Positions 24,197 through 34,320 are shown, counted from the stretch's first letter. The stretch is DNA of 63,281 nucleotides from Prevotella sp. (GCA_017541365.1 JAFXZF010000014.1:1-63281); one strand, 5' to 3'. The notes: generated from the letters alone by a model not told the origin. A program made the numbers and translations.

Positions 24197-26467
24197 TTAA
24201 CGTCTCCTGCGCTTCTCGTAGCGTGCGCGGCGCTTCTCCTGCTTGCGCTGCTGCTTGTCCTGCCATGCGTGGGTCTTTTCAATCTGCTTGTTGGTCCACT
24301 CCTTCTGACGACGCAGACGGCGTACCTTGGCTTTCTCAGGATTGAGGCGGAACTTACCGACTTTATACTGCACACCGAGATTGAGGGTCTCATAAAGGCG
24401 GAAGTTGCCTGCACCAACGGTGTTGGAGCTTACGAGCTCGTTCTTGGTATTGAGAAGGTATATGGTAGGTGTGAAGAAGATGGAGAATCCCTTGCCAACG
24501 TAGGTGGTAAGCTTGAGACCTGCGTCGGCACCTATCATGACGTCGTCATTCTTGACGAGGCTCGCCTTGACATCGCTGCCTGTATAGTCGTTGATGCCTG
24601 CATAGGTGGCTTTTTGGTCAACGAGATAGCCTACGGCAGGACCGATGAAGCCCTCGAGTTCAAACTTCCTACCACGCAGACGACCAGAACAGAGGTTGGT
24701 GAGGCTGACCTCATAGTTGAGGGCGCCGATGAGCAGACGATTCTGTACCTTGAAGAGTCCCTTGTCGTTATTGACGCTGATGGCGGTGCTTGGACGGCCG
24801 TCAACGGAGTAGGGGAGTACATGGTTGTTGCTGAGGTTGAGGAAGTCGGCATGGAAACGTACTGAGTGGAGGTGGTTGAAACGGTACTCGGCAAATACCA
24901 TGCCGTTCCAGCTGATGCCACCGCCTGTATAGTATGCCTCGCGCTTCTGCAGAAGTGAGAGACCGCCTGCTACACCTACGCGTGTGCCACGTACGTGACG
25001 ATAGGTGTAATTTTGTGTGTGGTCCATCTCATAGAGGTCGTGGAACTTCTCGGAACGTATCATCATGGTGAGACCGATGTTGAGTCCGAGACCATCCTCG
25101 CCAAACTTCTGATTCATCCTTACATTGTTGTAAGGTATGGTATATACGTTGTAATTGTAGCGTGGCTCAATGAATGCCTGCAGGTCCTCGGTGAGCTTGC
25201 CCCACAGATGGAGTCCTACACCGTATGCCTCACTGTGTACGCGTGTCCTGTCCTTGTTGGGCTGATACTGCGTGAGCATACCAAACTCGGTGCCGAAGGT
25301 GAGGTAAGCGCCTACTGGTGCATTCCACTGGAAGGAGCGGAGGAAGCCAAACGGATTGAACAAAGCCTCTATGCGACCGCTGATGTAGTGCTTGTTGTAT
25401 GATGTGGGATGATTGGTTGACTCCAGAACGGTGCGCTCGACAGTCTCTTCGTACCACTTGGTAGAACGGCTGATGGCAGATACACGGAAACCCATAACAG
25501 GTGACAGCCAACGTCCTACGCTGAGGGTGAGCTGATGACCCATCGTTTTGCTCTTGCTCAGGTAGTCAGATGATGACATGGCAGGACCTATTGCTGCTTC
25601 AACAAACCATGGTGTGCGCCACTTCTCAAGTGTCTGCGGTGACACCAGTCGATCATCTGCCATGCGTGACTGTAGCAGCGCCAGACGCGCCTCCTTTGAC
25701 AGATTATCTACGAAAAAAAAGGAATAGTTTACGTTAAGTCCGTAGAAGATGTCGTACTTGTGCCAGTTGCGGGTGCCTGAGAGGTCCATATTGTCACCAC
25801 CGATGCCTACGTAAGGCTCGAGATTGATGGTGCCGAGGGGACCAGTGAAGCACTTGAGTTGTACGCCGAAATGTGCCTCTGGGGCGAGTTCCTTCTTGGT
25901 ATCCTTCATCCAAGTATAGTAACCTCCTACGCCAAACATGAGCGAGGTCTCTACACGGCGTGCGGGGTTGTAGCCGAAGAACTGTGTGGAGAGGTTGAAG
26001 AGATAGTCAAGTTTTGCTGATGCACGTGCAAGCCACAGGTCCTTGTCCTGCTGATAGCCCCATGCTCCGCCCAGCGACAGTCTCAGAGAGTTGCGCTTGG
26101 TATATTGCTTACCTACATGGATGTTGAGTTGTGTCATCGTTTTGAAACGATAGTAGTCGTTTTGTGGTACGATGCGCTCAAAACCCATTCCCGCACCGAC
26201 ATAGAGGTGGTCATACCAATGACGATCAAAGGTATGATGGTTGGGAGAGTAACGGTCGTTGAGGACATACTCCTTGAGGTCTATCTGGTCGGTCTTGTAC
26301 TTTGCCATGTTGCGGCGTGGCAGTTGCACAGTGTCGCGGATAGCCTGCAACTCCTCCTCGTCAAGGGTGTCAAGGGGGTCGATGTCCTGCTGACGTAGCC
26401 CCTGTCCCATCGCAATGGATGGGATGAGAGTGAATAGTATTGACGCTATGTATATCTTAAGTTTCAT
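24197..26467 (-). CDS. Large outer-membrane protein with basic C-terminal tail
   Basis: A 756-aa protein with signal peptide (MKLKIYIASILFTLIPSIAMG) and many alternating hydrophobic strands with aromatic ends (for example GAGMGFERIV, LRLSLGGAWGY), consistent with a beta-barrel or porin-like envelope protein. I do not recognise the family. The last 60 or so residues are strikingly basic (about VRRLRRQKEW to RYEKRRRR), rich in Arg, Lys and Gln. I use the ATG at 26467; a GTG two codons earlier is possible. It lies 10 bp after the OmpA-like gene. The tail would face the periplasm in a simple barrel model and might bind peptidoglycan or a partner. Confidence 0.72.
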   Translation of the reverse strand: MKLKIYIASILFTLIPSIAMGQGLRQQDIDPLDTLDEEELQAIRDTVQLPRRNMAKYKTDQIDLKEYVLNDRYSPNHHTFDRHWYDHLYVGAGMGFERIVPQNDYYRFKTMTQLNIHVGKQYTKRNSLRLSLGGAWGYQQDKDLWLARASAKLDYLFNLSTQFFGYNPARRVETSLMFGVGGYYTWMKDTKKELAPEAHFGVQLKCFTGPLGTINLEPYVGIGGDNMDLSGTRNWHKYDIFYGLNVNYSFFFVDNLSKEARLALLQSRMADDRLVSPQTLEKWRTPWFVEAAIGPAMSSSDYLSKSKTMGHQLTLSVGRWLSPVMGFRVSAISRSTKWYEETVERTVLESTNHPTSYNKHYISGRIEALFNPFGFLRSFQWNAPVGAYLTFGTEFGMLTQYQPNKDRTRVHSEAYGVGLHLWGKLTEDLQAFIEPRYNYNVYTIPYNNVRMNQKFGEDGLGLNIGLTMMIRSEKFHDLYEMDHTQNYTYRHVRGTRVGVAGGLSLLQKREAYYTGGGISWNGMVFAEYRFNHLHSVRFHADFLNLSNNHVLPYSVDGRPSTAISVNNDKGLFKVQNRLLIGALNYEVSLTNLCSGRLRGRKFELEGFIGPAVGYLVDQKATYAGINDYTGSDVKASLVKNDDVMIGADAGLKLTTYVGKGFSIFFTPTIYLLNTKNELVSSNTVGAGNFRLYETLNLGVQYKVGKFRLNPEKAKVRRLRRQKEWTNKQIEKTHAWQDKQQRKQEKRRARYEKRRRR

Positions 26468-26477
26468 GTTCACAACA

Positions 26478-29075
26478 TTACTTGTTAGTCTCGGATGTAG
26501 ATGCCGGTGTGGTAGCTGTATCGCCTGCTGCCGGTACGTCGGCAGTGCCTATGCCCTCGATAGCATCGGATGCTGTCTCGCCATTCTCGTCGATGTCGTC
26601 ATCGCCACCGCTGATTTCGAGGACATCCTCGTTTGCACTGTTTGCCTTTGCTGCTTCGGAGAGTATAACGAGACGATTGAATATATCATTGTACTTCTGC
26701 TTCTTGCGCTTGCTCCACTTGTACTTCTCACGCAGTTCATCGCTGATCTGTCCGTCATTGAAGTACAGCCACTTGTATGATGGCTCGAGTTCGAAGGAGT
26801 GGTTGAAGAAGGCGAGGTAGTTAGGTATATAGTCCGGCTTGTGACGGTCATTGATGCGCTTCTCCTCATTGTCAGCCTCGAGTATGCCGCGCAGGTACCA
26901 TTTCTTTGGGTTCTCGTCGCCCATCTCATTGACGAGTCCGAGACATACGGTATATGGTACGTTGAGTATGTCTCGTGCCTCTGTGTAGATAACAGCCTTA
27001 TTGTCGGGCGCGCATGATATCACGAAGTTCATGGCATCGAGCACCTCTTTCTCTTCTGCTGGCGACAACTGGTGTGTGGCATATTTTACAAAGCCTTCCT
27101 TAAAGGTGATGTACTTCTTGAGGCGTTCCACCTTCTCGTCCTGGTCATTGCCAAACCAGTAGTCGCAGAAGCTCAGTGCGCTGTCGCGCTCTTCCTGCTG
27201 GAAGTATGTGATAATCTGGTTGATGAGTATCTCACGGCGGTTCTTCTGTGCCTTGTCATTCATCTCACGTGTGGTGACAGCACGCAGACGCTTGTTGATG
27301 AATGGGTCGAGGACGCGTGAGTCGGGCTTGCCCTGCTTCTGGTTGAGCATAGCCATGCGGTTGGCTACATACATAGAGAACTTTATCTGCTCGTATCCGC
27401 CACGCTGTGTGACATGACGGTATGCCAGCATAGTGAGGGTGTCCTGCTCCAGTGAGTCGGTGATACAGTTGAAGAGGTTGTAGTAGTCACCGTCGGAGAG
27501 GTCTCTGCCCTTGCCCTGTAGCAAATCACGCTTACGAGCGTAGTATGCAGCTGTAACCTCCTCGGCATCCATGACGTGCTCACGCTCATAGCGATATGTG
27601 ACGCGCATCATACGCAGTTTCTCAAGTATAGGAACGATGAATGCCTCGTAGCCGTCTATCTGTGCTATCTCGCTATCGCCTCCATAGCCTCCTGCGCCCA
27701 TCTTGGCACGCACCTGGTCGGCGAGACCAGTATTGCCTGTCATCTCCAGTTCCTTTGCTACATCCTCCCAAGTACATACACGTGGTACTGCGGTATGGAA
27801 GGCTATATCAACATTGCCCAGATACTGGCGCACCTTAGATACTGCCACGCGTGTACGTTCTGCAGCGAGTTTGCGGTTTGACTCCAGTCCGCCCTCTGGC
27901 GATGCTGTAGCAGCAACGTTGACTTCCATCAGTGTCTCGCCGTATGAGCGCAACTCGTTGACGAGTTCTCTGAGCTGCACCACATTGATGGAGTCAGTGG
28001 TGAGTTCGGACTTTCCGACAACAAACTTCAGTCTGAGGTCCTGGTTCTTCGTATCGTAGTTGCTCTCGGCGTCGATGCGGAACTCATCGATATTCATCTT
28101 TGCCGATGCTATACCGAGGTCGAGGAACTTAAAGATATTCTTGGAGTTGCATGAGCCCGTCGCTGCCGTACGGTTGAAGTATATGTGGTTGAGGTCAGCA
28201 ATCTGTACCGTGTAAGGTATCTTGTAAGTCTTCTTGCGGTTGGGCTTAGCATATACCAGCGTGGTATCAAGATATACCTTCTCATCGGAGTAGAGGGGTT
28301 TGTCAACGTATGCATAGGCTACCTTGTCGTACTTCATGTAGTTGAAGAGCATACGCTTATTCTGTGTCTTGTGGTAGTCAGGACCCTCCATTACGAGTCC
28401 GCTGACGTAATCGACGGTATCCTCAGTGAGACAGTCCACAGCAGCAGGCTGCACGATGAGTCGTGCCTTCTCGTTGCCATAGCCAGCAGGCAGTTCGAGG
28501 TGTATCTTGAAGTACATATTCTTACCGTCGTCGATGGCAGGAGCAGCAGTGATGCTAATGGTATCACGGTTTACACCGAGCACATCGACATTGCTGATGT
28601 TGTGTGAGCCTTGATCCATCTTGGTCTTGAAGATATGCTCGTACTCAGTCTGTCCGGCTTTGAGGGTGATGACTGCCATACGTGCATCCTCGATAGTGAG
28701 CTCGTCATCAGGGATGTAGGAGCATACGAGGATAGCCATATCTGGGTATGCATGAACCTTAAACTCACCATTGCCACGTGACTGGCGGAACTTTACCTTC
28801 TGCTTTACGCAGGCATCGTCCCATGCTGTCAGCACGATAGCCCCCTTGTCGCCACGCTGAAGGACGATAGCCTCCTGCAGGGCATCCATCACTACATTAG
28901 CCTTGTGCTCGGTCTTGAACACTGCATACTGCACGGTACGATATTCCTTTGTACCTGCAGTCTCAAACACCACGTTTACGGCAGCATCAATAGCCTCATT
29001 CTGTGCCATGCCTATAGCAGGACAGCAGAAGAGCAATGCTATCGCACCCATCAATGTATGTACTACTCCACGCAT
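26478..29075 (-). CDS. 865-aa OmpA-like envelope protein
   Basis: It has a signal peptide (cleavage near MAQ, residue 25), then a beta-rich N-terminal region to about residue 345 and an OmpA-like peptidoglycan-binding-type domain at about 350-420 (VVGKSELTTDS ... ASPEGGLESNRKLAAERTRVAVSKV). A helical C-terminal half follows, ending in an acidic, Thr/Ser-rich tail (DEDG-like GGDDDIDENGE then TSETNK). OmpA-like proteins accompany fimbrillin and DUF3575 genes in other Bacteroidetes pilus loci, where they may anchor the structure. The 440-residue C-terminal half has no family I recognise. Confidence 0.75.
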   Translation of the reverse strand: MRGVVHTLMGAIALLFCCPAIGMAQNEAIDAAVNVVFETAGTKEYRTVQYAVFKTEHKANVVMDALQEAIVLQRGDKGAIVLTAWDDACVKQKVKFRQSRGNGEFKVHAYPDMAILVCSYIPDDELTIEDARMAVITLKAGQTEYEHIFKTKMDQGSHNISNVDVLGVNRDTISITAAPAIDDGKNMYFKIHLELPAGYGNEKARLIVQPAAVDCLTEDTVDYVSGLVMEGPDYHKTQNKRMLFNYMKYDKVAYAYVDKPLYSDEKVYLDTTLVYAKPNRKKTYKIPYTVQIADLNHIYFNRTAATGSCNSKNIFKFLDLGIASAKMNIDEFRIDAESNYDTKNQDLRLKFVVGKSELTTDSINVVQLRELVNELRSYGETLMEVNVAATASPEGGLESNRKLAAERTRVAVSKVRQYLGNVDIAFHTAVPRVCTWEDVAKELEMTGNTGLADQVRAKMGAGGYGGDSEIAQIDGYEAFIVPILEKLRMMRVTYRYEREHVMDAEEVTAAYYARKRDLLQGKGRDLSDGDYYNLFNCITDSLEQDTLTMLAYRHVTQRGGYEQIKFSMYVANRMAMLNQKQGKPDSRVLDPFINKRLRAVTTREMNDKAQKNRREILINQIITYFQQEERDSALSFCDYWFGNDQDEKVERLKKYITFKEGFVKYATHQLSPAEEKEVLDAMNFVISCAPDNKAVIYTEARDILNVPYTVCLGLVNEMGDENPKKWYLRGILEADNEEKRINDRHKPDYIPNYLAFFNHSFELEPSYKWLYFNDGQISDELREKYKWSKRKKQKYNDIFNRLVILSEAAKANSANEDVLEISGGDDDIDENGETASDAIEGIGTADVPAAGDTATTPASTSETNK

Positions 29076-29103
29076 ATTTGTCGTTAAGATGTAATCCTCT
29101 TGA

Positions 29104-29664
29104 TTATTTTAGAATATATGAAACAGAGATGCCGATACGCAGCGGTGCCAGCAGCGAACCAGTGGCATTGGCGTACGGGTTGCCCTCCTCGTTGGTATAG
29201 TGACGGTCATAGTCGTCACCTACGAAGTACTCCTTCTGACGGTATGTGATATAGCCGAGACTGGTGTGGAAATCGATGAGCAGTCGCTGTGTCACAGGCC
29301 ATACATAGCCGTACGACAGTCCGATGCCCATGGCGTCGCCGTCATAAACCTTGTCGGCGAGGTTGGAGAACTTGTAGGAAGCGAGCAGTCCGACAGCACC
29401 GAAATAATGGTGGAACATAGGACGTCCGGAGATATATACACGCCACTCTGGTTGTACGGCAGCGATGCGTATATCCTTTCCCAACATATTGGCGGCATAG
29501 AAGCCGTTGATGTTGAGGGTGGACTTCTTACCCAGGGTAAGTTCCACACCGAGTGACGGTGCCATGCAGGCATCCATTGCGACATCGGTGTTTACCGCTA
29601 TCATCTGTGCCGATGCCTTGGCAGTAAACATCATCACCGTCAGTATAAACAGAAGTTTTTTCAT
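29104..29664 (-). CDS. DUF3575-family outer-membrane protein (short)
   Basis: A 186-aa barrel-like protein with signal peptide MKKLLFILTVMMFTAKASA. AVNTDVAMDACMAPSLGVELTLGKKSTLNINGFY resembles the DUF3575 family, whose members accompany fimbrillin clusters, and the chain ends in a hydrophobic strand (RIGISVSYILK). The start of the operon carries a longer DUF3575 relative, so this operon has two. Role unknown; probably envelope assembly or anchoring. Confidence 0.78.
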   Translation of the reverse strand: MKKLLFILTVMMFTAKASAQMIAVNTDVAMDACMAPSLGVELTLGKKSTLNINGFYAANMLGKDIRIAAVQPEWRVYISGRPMFHHYFGAVGLLASYKFSNLADKVYDGDAMGIGLSYGYVWPVTQRLLIDFHTSLGYITYRQKEYFVGDDYDRHYTNEEGNPYANATGSLLAPLRIGISVSYILK

Positions 29665-29722
29665 CTGTCTTTTTTTCTTGTTTCTTCTACTTATCTATAT
29701 AATTTGCTCTATTGCCTATTTA

Positions 29723-31210
29723 TCAGTGTACAGGGATAGTGTGGTCGCTGTCAGTAACGAATGGATACTTGTTCCAGTTCTCCTCTGTAGGTTCGATCTC
29801 CTCCCAGTTGTCAAGAGTAGCCTCAAGCTTGAGTGGCTCAAGGTTCCATATCTTGAGTACTACGCGGTAAATCTTTCCCTCCTCAAAGTTGTTCTTGGTC
29901 TTGAGAGAGAGAGGCACTGCGAGTATCTGGCTGGTAGGCTGGCTTCCATTGTTATCGGTCAGTTTGAGATTGAGATTGTATGTCATGGAAGCGATAGCAG
30001 GAAGTATGATGTATGCATCCTCACCGTCGGAATCCTTTACAGATACGCGCTTAGGCATGCCGTCATCACCCTTCTCTGGAGTAGCGCTGCCGTCAATGAC
30101 AATTGACTGCACGTTGTCCTCGGCAGTAGAGGCTGTCAGGATGCCTTCGTTGGCAGCACCGCTGAGGTCAGCAACGACGAGGTCCACATTCTTTGGAGCA
30201 TTGTCGATAGCGAGACCTGATACTGTAGTCTTGTATGCACGCTCGTAGTTCTGGTCAGATGCAGCGTAGTCGATAGGAGTACCGCCTGCGATGACGTCAA
30301 ACTTGAGCATCATCATCTTGTGACGGAACTTCATCGTTGGTGCGAGAGCCTCGTCTGTGTCAGGAGTACGGAAAGGTGAGAAGCGGAAGAACTTTGCAGA
30401 GTATCCGTACTTTGTGAAGTCGGTGATTTCCTGACCGTTGTATGTGATGCCTGTTGCCTCACCAGGTGTAAACCACTTGATGTCGGTGTCTTTGACATCC
30501 TCCTGGCTATAAGAAGCACGTCCCCACAGTATATCCTCCTTACCGGTGATAGGAATCTTAATGGACAGTTTGGACTTGCTTACTGTGGTATTCTGCTCAG
30601 TAAGCGACTGCTTAGGATAATATCCATAGAGGCTGTAGCTGCAGTAGTTGCCTGCAGGATAGTAAGGCTGCGTGTTGAGGAAATCGATAGACGAAGTCTT
30701 ACCGTCAGCGATTACTTCTGTCTCAGTGCCGCTGGCATCGTACATGGTAACGTTGGCAGACTGGTTCCAGATAGGAGCAGACCACTTATCAACATAGCTG
30801 CCTATGTTGGGGATGGTCACCGTCTTACCCTGGTTAGCCCAGTTAACATTGTCCCATGTCAGGTCAGAGTAGTCATTGTCAGGGATGATACCCTTGGCAA
30901 GCATGAAGATGCCGACTTTCTCATCCTTGATGGTGAAAGCCTTGGTGCTCTCATTAGAGTAAATAGGAGCCTTTGACGCAATAGTAGATGCTACTGAGTT
31001 CTGGCTTGATTCATCAGAATTGATCTCAATCTCTGCAGAAGCCTGTGTGGTACCTGTGCCGATGACTACAGGAATCTCACTTGCTACATCAGTACCAAAA
31101 TCAAGTCTGTCCTTCTTTGCTTGGTCAAAGAAATCTTCTTCAGAAGAACATGCAGTGAATAATGTCACTGCTGCTGCGCAATAGGCAAATTTTAGAATAG
31201 TCTTGTTCAT
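29723..31210 (-). CDS. Fimbrillin-family lipoprotein 1
   Basis: A 495-aa predicted lipoprotein (lipobox LFTAC, C21) of the fimbrillin/Mfa-like family, the type V pilus subunit fold. Support includes position, the internal LKFDVIAGG and ILPAIASMTYNLNLKL strands and the C-terminal FEEGKIYRVVLKIWNLEPL...W. Before the first domain lies a Lys motif, ASTIASKAPI (K80), at the place where related pilins usually have a protease-cut Arg. It is the last and thus promoter-distal of four fimbrillin-like genes. Whether it is a stalk or a tip subunit cannot be told from sequence. Confidence 0.85.
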   Translation of the reverse strand: MNKTILKFAYCAAAVTLFTACSSEEDFFDQAKKDRLDFGTDVASEIPVVIGTGTTQASAEIEINSDESSQNSVASTIASKAPIYSNESTKAFTIKDEKVGIFMLAKGIIPDNDYSDLTWDNVNWANQGKTVTIPNIGSYVDKWSAPIWNQSANVTMYDASGTETEVIADGKTSSIDFLNTQPYYPAGNYCSYSLYGYYPKQSLTEQNTTVSKSKLSIKIPITGKEDILWGRASYSQEDVKDTDIKWFTPGEATGITYNGQEITDFTKYGYSAKFFRFSPFRTPDTDEALAPTMKFRHKMMMLKFDVIAGGTPIDYAASDQNYERAYKTTVSGLAIDNAPKNVDLVVADLSGAANEGILTASTAEDNVQSIVIDGSATPEKGDDGMPKRVSVKDSDGEDAYIILPAIASMTYNLNLKLTDNNGSQPTSQILAVPLSLKTKNNFEEGKIYRVVLKIWNLEPLKLEATLDNWEEIEPTEENWNKYPFVTDSDHTIPVH

Positions 31211-31262
31211 ATCCTTGTATTTTATATTTTGTTATTCGTTATATATAGGTTTTGTTATTGGT

Positions 31263-32777
31263 TTAGTTTCCTGCCGTGGTATCTTCCTCAGGTATGTTGT
31301 AGTTTCCTGACTCTCTCAGGTCATCAACGTCAACTTCGTACCACTTGTTGTTTTCCTGTACTCCGGCAGACTGTACGTTGTTTGGTCCGTATATGCGGAA
31401 CTTCAACTCGTAAGAGCACCCTTCTTCAAACTGCATGTTTGGATTCTCAGGGTCAGAGTACAGAGGTATATTGATGGTGTAGTACTTTGCATCCTCCGAG
31501 CTGCGTGGGTAACGCACTACGAACTTTGCGATATACGAACCGTCGATAGTCTTTCGGTCTTCGTTGGTGAGTGCAGGAAGGATGATGCCCTGGCGGTGGT
31601 CGTCATCAGGTCCACCCAGTTTGTTGACTACGGGAACCTCCTCTGTCACCTGTTTGCCCTTCTTGTCAAGTACAGGTTCGCCTTCCTCATCCACTACAGG
31701 TACCTCTTCGGTTGAAAGGGTCTGTGCCTCCATCATCTGGTCAGGATAATAGATAGTCCTGTTGCCGACCTTCTTTCCGATATAGCTCTTTAGGAAGAAC
31801 TCCTTGGAGCGATTCTCGGAGCTGTATCTTATATTTCCGTTGTGCAGTCCTGCCCTTTCTGCCACAAGCAAGAATACGGAATCAGGAACATTGCAGATGC
31901 TTATACCAACAATCTCAGTTTCGAGAGCCTTGTCATAGTTGAGTGCAGAGGTCTTGCTTGCCTCATCCACAGGATTGCCCTTCTTGTCCACTCCACCAGG
32001 CTGTATAGAGAACATCAACTGTGACATCTTGTGGGTGAAGTGGAAATTGGGAGTCTTGCTTTCCAGAGCCTCGTCCTTGCTGTTGCCTGTCCTGTTTTGT
32101 GCGAAGCGGAAGTAGTTGGCACTCCAAGCGTAGTCCTTGTATGTGGTATTTATTTTATTGTATTTGTCACCTGGTATAGCTGCAGAGTATATCACGTCCT
32201 GCGTGCCGTCAAGATCCGTCATGATGGCGGTGACAGAATCGCGGCGATACTCTATCTTAGGTACGCGTGGGGTGTAAGCGTAGAAGTTGTATCTGTGGAA
32301 ACTTCCGATAGGATACTTATCCACTATACCCGTTCCTAAGTTGATGGAAGAACCCGATGCAGGCTTTGAACTGTCTTTGGGTTGTGCTGTTGCTTTCAGA
32401 TTGTCCAGAAATGCTGTATATCCGTAGGTATAGTTGTATGTCTGAGAGTCTTTTGTCTGCTTGGGGTCTCTGTACCAAGAGCAGTCCATTCCCATGGCAG
32501 CACCCCAGTACGGTATATCGGCGGTGTTGATATATTCCATTGCAAGCATGAAAACACCCAGATTGTCAGTAGAGAAAGCTCCACTGTTGGACTTGATGGC
32601 GGCCTTAGAAGCAGGCTCGTCAGCAGAGGCTTCAAGTGCGATGTCTATCTCACTTGGTTCCAATGCTTGTTCGAGTGTTATCGAACCGCCATCGCTGACA
32701 ATCTCATCATCAGAACAACTTACGAGAGCCGTTCCAAAGAATAAGACTGATGCTATGCTATATAATAATTTCTTCAT
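31263..32777 (-). CDS. Fimbrillin-family lipoprotein 2
   Basis: Predicted 504-aa lipoprotein (MKKLLYSIASVLFFGTALVSC, C21). I start at 32777; the frame reaches 32846 but overlaps the upstream gene. Fimbrillin hallmarks are LGVFMLAMEY after the signal region, FHFTHKMSQLMFSI, GIILPAL and FEEGCSYELKFRIYG near the C-terminus. The candidate cleavage motif is EPASKAAI (K58). An unusual acidic repeat-like insert, with EEVPVV occurring twice around EGEPVLDKKGKQ, precedes GIILPAL. The gene lies 40 bp after fimbrillin 3. Confidence 0.85.
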   Translation of the reverse strand: MKKLLYSIASVLFFGTALVSCSDDEIVSDGGSITLEQALEPSEIDIALEASADEPASKAAIKSNSGAFSTDNLGVFMLAMEYINTADIPYWGAAMGMDCSWYRDPKQTKDSQTYNYTYGYTAFLDNLKATAQPKDSSKPASGSSINLGTGIVDKYPIGSFHRYNFYAYTPRVPKIEYRRDSVTAIMTDLDGTQDVIYSAAIPGDKYNKINTTYKDYAWSANYFRFAQNRTGNSKDEALESKTPNFHFTHKMSQLMFSIQPGGVDKKGNPVDEASKTSALNYDKALETEIVGISICNVPDSVFLLVAERAGLHNGNIRYSSENRSKEFFLKSYIGKKVGNRTIYYPDQMMEAQTLSTEEVPVVDEEGEPVLDKKGKQVTEEVPVVNKLGGPDDDHRQGIILPALTNEDRKTIDGSYIAKFVVRYPRSSEDAKYYTINIPLYSDPENPNMQFEEGCSYELKFRIYGPNNVQSAGVQENNKWYEVDVDDLRESGNYNIPEEDTTAGN

Positions 32778-32817
32778 TATTCCTCCATCGTTACAGATTA
32801 GTGTAAAAGACTTGATG

Positions 32818-34290
32818 TTAGTCGAGGTCCTTCTGTATTTCGCCACCTTCTACCCATGGTTCGAGAGTAGTCTTGAGTATCACCATCTTGAGACCTGCTA
32901 CACCCAGTTCGATATTGTATGATGTGCCACCAACGACTGACTCTACACCCTGCTTTGCGAGTTCCTCAGCGAGAGGTATGGCGTAAGGTGCGTTGTCGAA
33001 TGCAGGATATACTATCTTGCGGGCAGTATATCTTACAGGCACATTGGGATGGATATTATAGTACTCGTCACTAAACTGCTTAACATACTGGTGCATCACG
33101 ATGCGGAACTCATAGTCGTCCTGTGGAGCTACGAGGATTGCATCGCCCACCTTCGTAGGTTCTACATCGTTGGGCTGCACGCCAGCCATCTTCACAGTGT
33201 TTTGGTTTGCTGCGTCCTTGTCAGGTTTAGCAAAGAGCTTGAGCCATCCCTTGATGGCGTCACCCTTAGAGTCAACGTCCCACTCTATGCGCTGGTTGTT
33301 TCTGCCATTGTGCAGGTCAGCCTTGTCGGTATATGCGAAGTACAGACGTCCTTTGTTTTTAGAATATACGAAGATACTGTCAAAATATACACCGCCGTTG
33401 ACATTGCCGTACTCATCGCCGCCGGCATCAGCGATAGCCATCTTGTGTACCTCGTCACTTGCTGTTACCTTGCTGACAGGTATCACTTCCGTATTGTTTA
33501 CGCCATCCTCAGCAAACATAGCCCTTGCAGTAAAGGTGAGGCGAGCCAGTTTGTGACGGAACTTCAGCGTAGGCTGTACGTCATGGCGTGCTGCCTTAGC
33601 AGAGTACAGTTCGGAAGCCTGTACGCCCTTATCGATATAGAAAGAGGTGTTGCCTGGGTCATCCTTTTCCAGTGTCTGGCCCGTCAGGATATCCTGTGTA
33701 CCGTCAATCTGGAATGGCACATACATCTGCTCGCCATCTACGACAGGAGCGTTGCGTACGAAGTTACCCTCCTCGTCAACAGTCTTGTTGCCCTCCTCGT
33801 CAAGGACTACGTCAGCATCGTCGAGGTAATATCCCCAGAAGTCGCTGGCACCACGCAGAGGGTAGTAGCACACCTTGTTGTCCTTACGGTTTGCTATGCC
33901 TGTTGGGATAGGAGTGTCATCAGTAGGCTTTGGTGTAACCACCTCAGTGTTGTAGTACGTGCTGGCAGACTCGTCCTCATACAGTTCAGAACCTACTGCA
34001 GACCATGCAGACACGGATGATGGTGTCAGTGTGCCCTTGTTGAACATATAGACACGTATCACCTCACCGTTCCAACTGTTCTTGCCACTCTCCTCAGTGT
34101 CGCCAACGGTACCGGTGCCTTTGCTTGACACGCTGACAACGTCGGATGCAGAACTGATACCGAGTGTTATCTGCTCTCCTCCGCCAACTGGTGGCACAAC
34201 AGGGTCTGTTGTGTAGAGGCTGTCGTCGTTGTTAGAACATGCTACTACAGAGAGAGTTGCAATGGCGTATAAAAAATACTTTCCTGTCAT
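32818..34290 (-). CDS. Fimbrillin-family lipoprotein 3
   Basis: Predicted 490-aa lipoprotein (MTGKYFLYAIATLSVVAC, C18), fimbrillin-like by FRHKLARLTFTARAMF, AILVAPQDDYEFRI and NIELGVAGLKMVILKTTLEPW at the end. The Lys motif VSVSSKGTG (K57) matches the position in its neighbours. It contains two DEEGN segments (LDEEGNKTVDEEGN) in an exposed-looking acidic loop. It has no recognisable C-terminal CTD for type IX secretion. Third fimbrillin gene from the promoter-distal end. Confidence 0.83.
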   Translation of the reverse strand: MTGKYFLYAIATLSVVACSNNDDSLYTTDPVVPPVGGGEQITLGISSASDVVSVSSKGTGTVGDTEESGKNSWNGEVIRVYMFNKGTLTPSSVSAWSAVGSELYEDESASTYYNTEVVTPKPTDDTPIPTGIANRKDNKVCYYPLRGASDFWGYYLDDADVVLDEEGNKTVDEEGNFVRNAPVVDGEQMYVPFQIDGTQDILTGQTLEKDDPGNTSFYIDKGVQASELYSAKAARHDVQPTLKFRHKLARLTFTARAMFAEDGVNNTEVIPVSKVTASDEVHKMAIADAGGDEYGNVNGGVYFDSIFVYSKNKGRLYFAYTDKADLHNGRNNQRIEWDVDSKGDAIKGWLKLFAKPDKDAANQNTVKMAGVQPNDVEPTKVGDAILVAPQDDYEFRIVMHQYVKQFSDEYYNIHPNVPVRYTARKIVYPAFDNAPYAIPLAEELAKQGVESVVGGTSYNIELGVAGLKMVILKTTLEPWVEGGEIQKDLD

Positions 34291-34320
34291 ATCTGTATAT
34301 TATCTTTTTTTCTTTCTATA

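Noticed and set aside
33049..34020. 323-aa plus-strand ORF inside fimbrillin 3
   Set aside because: Antisense to a well-supported lipoprotein gene; its translation has no recognisable motif or upstream gap.
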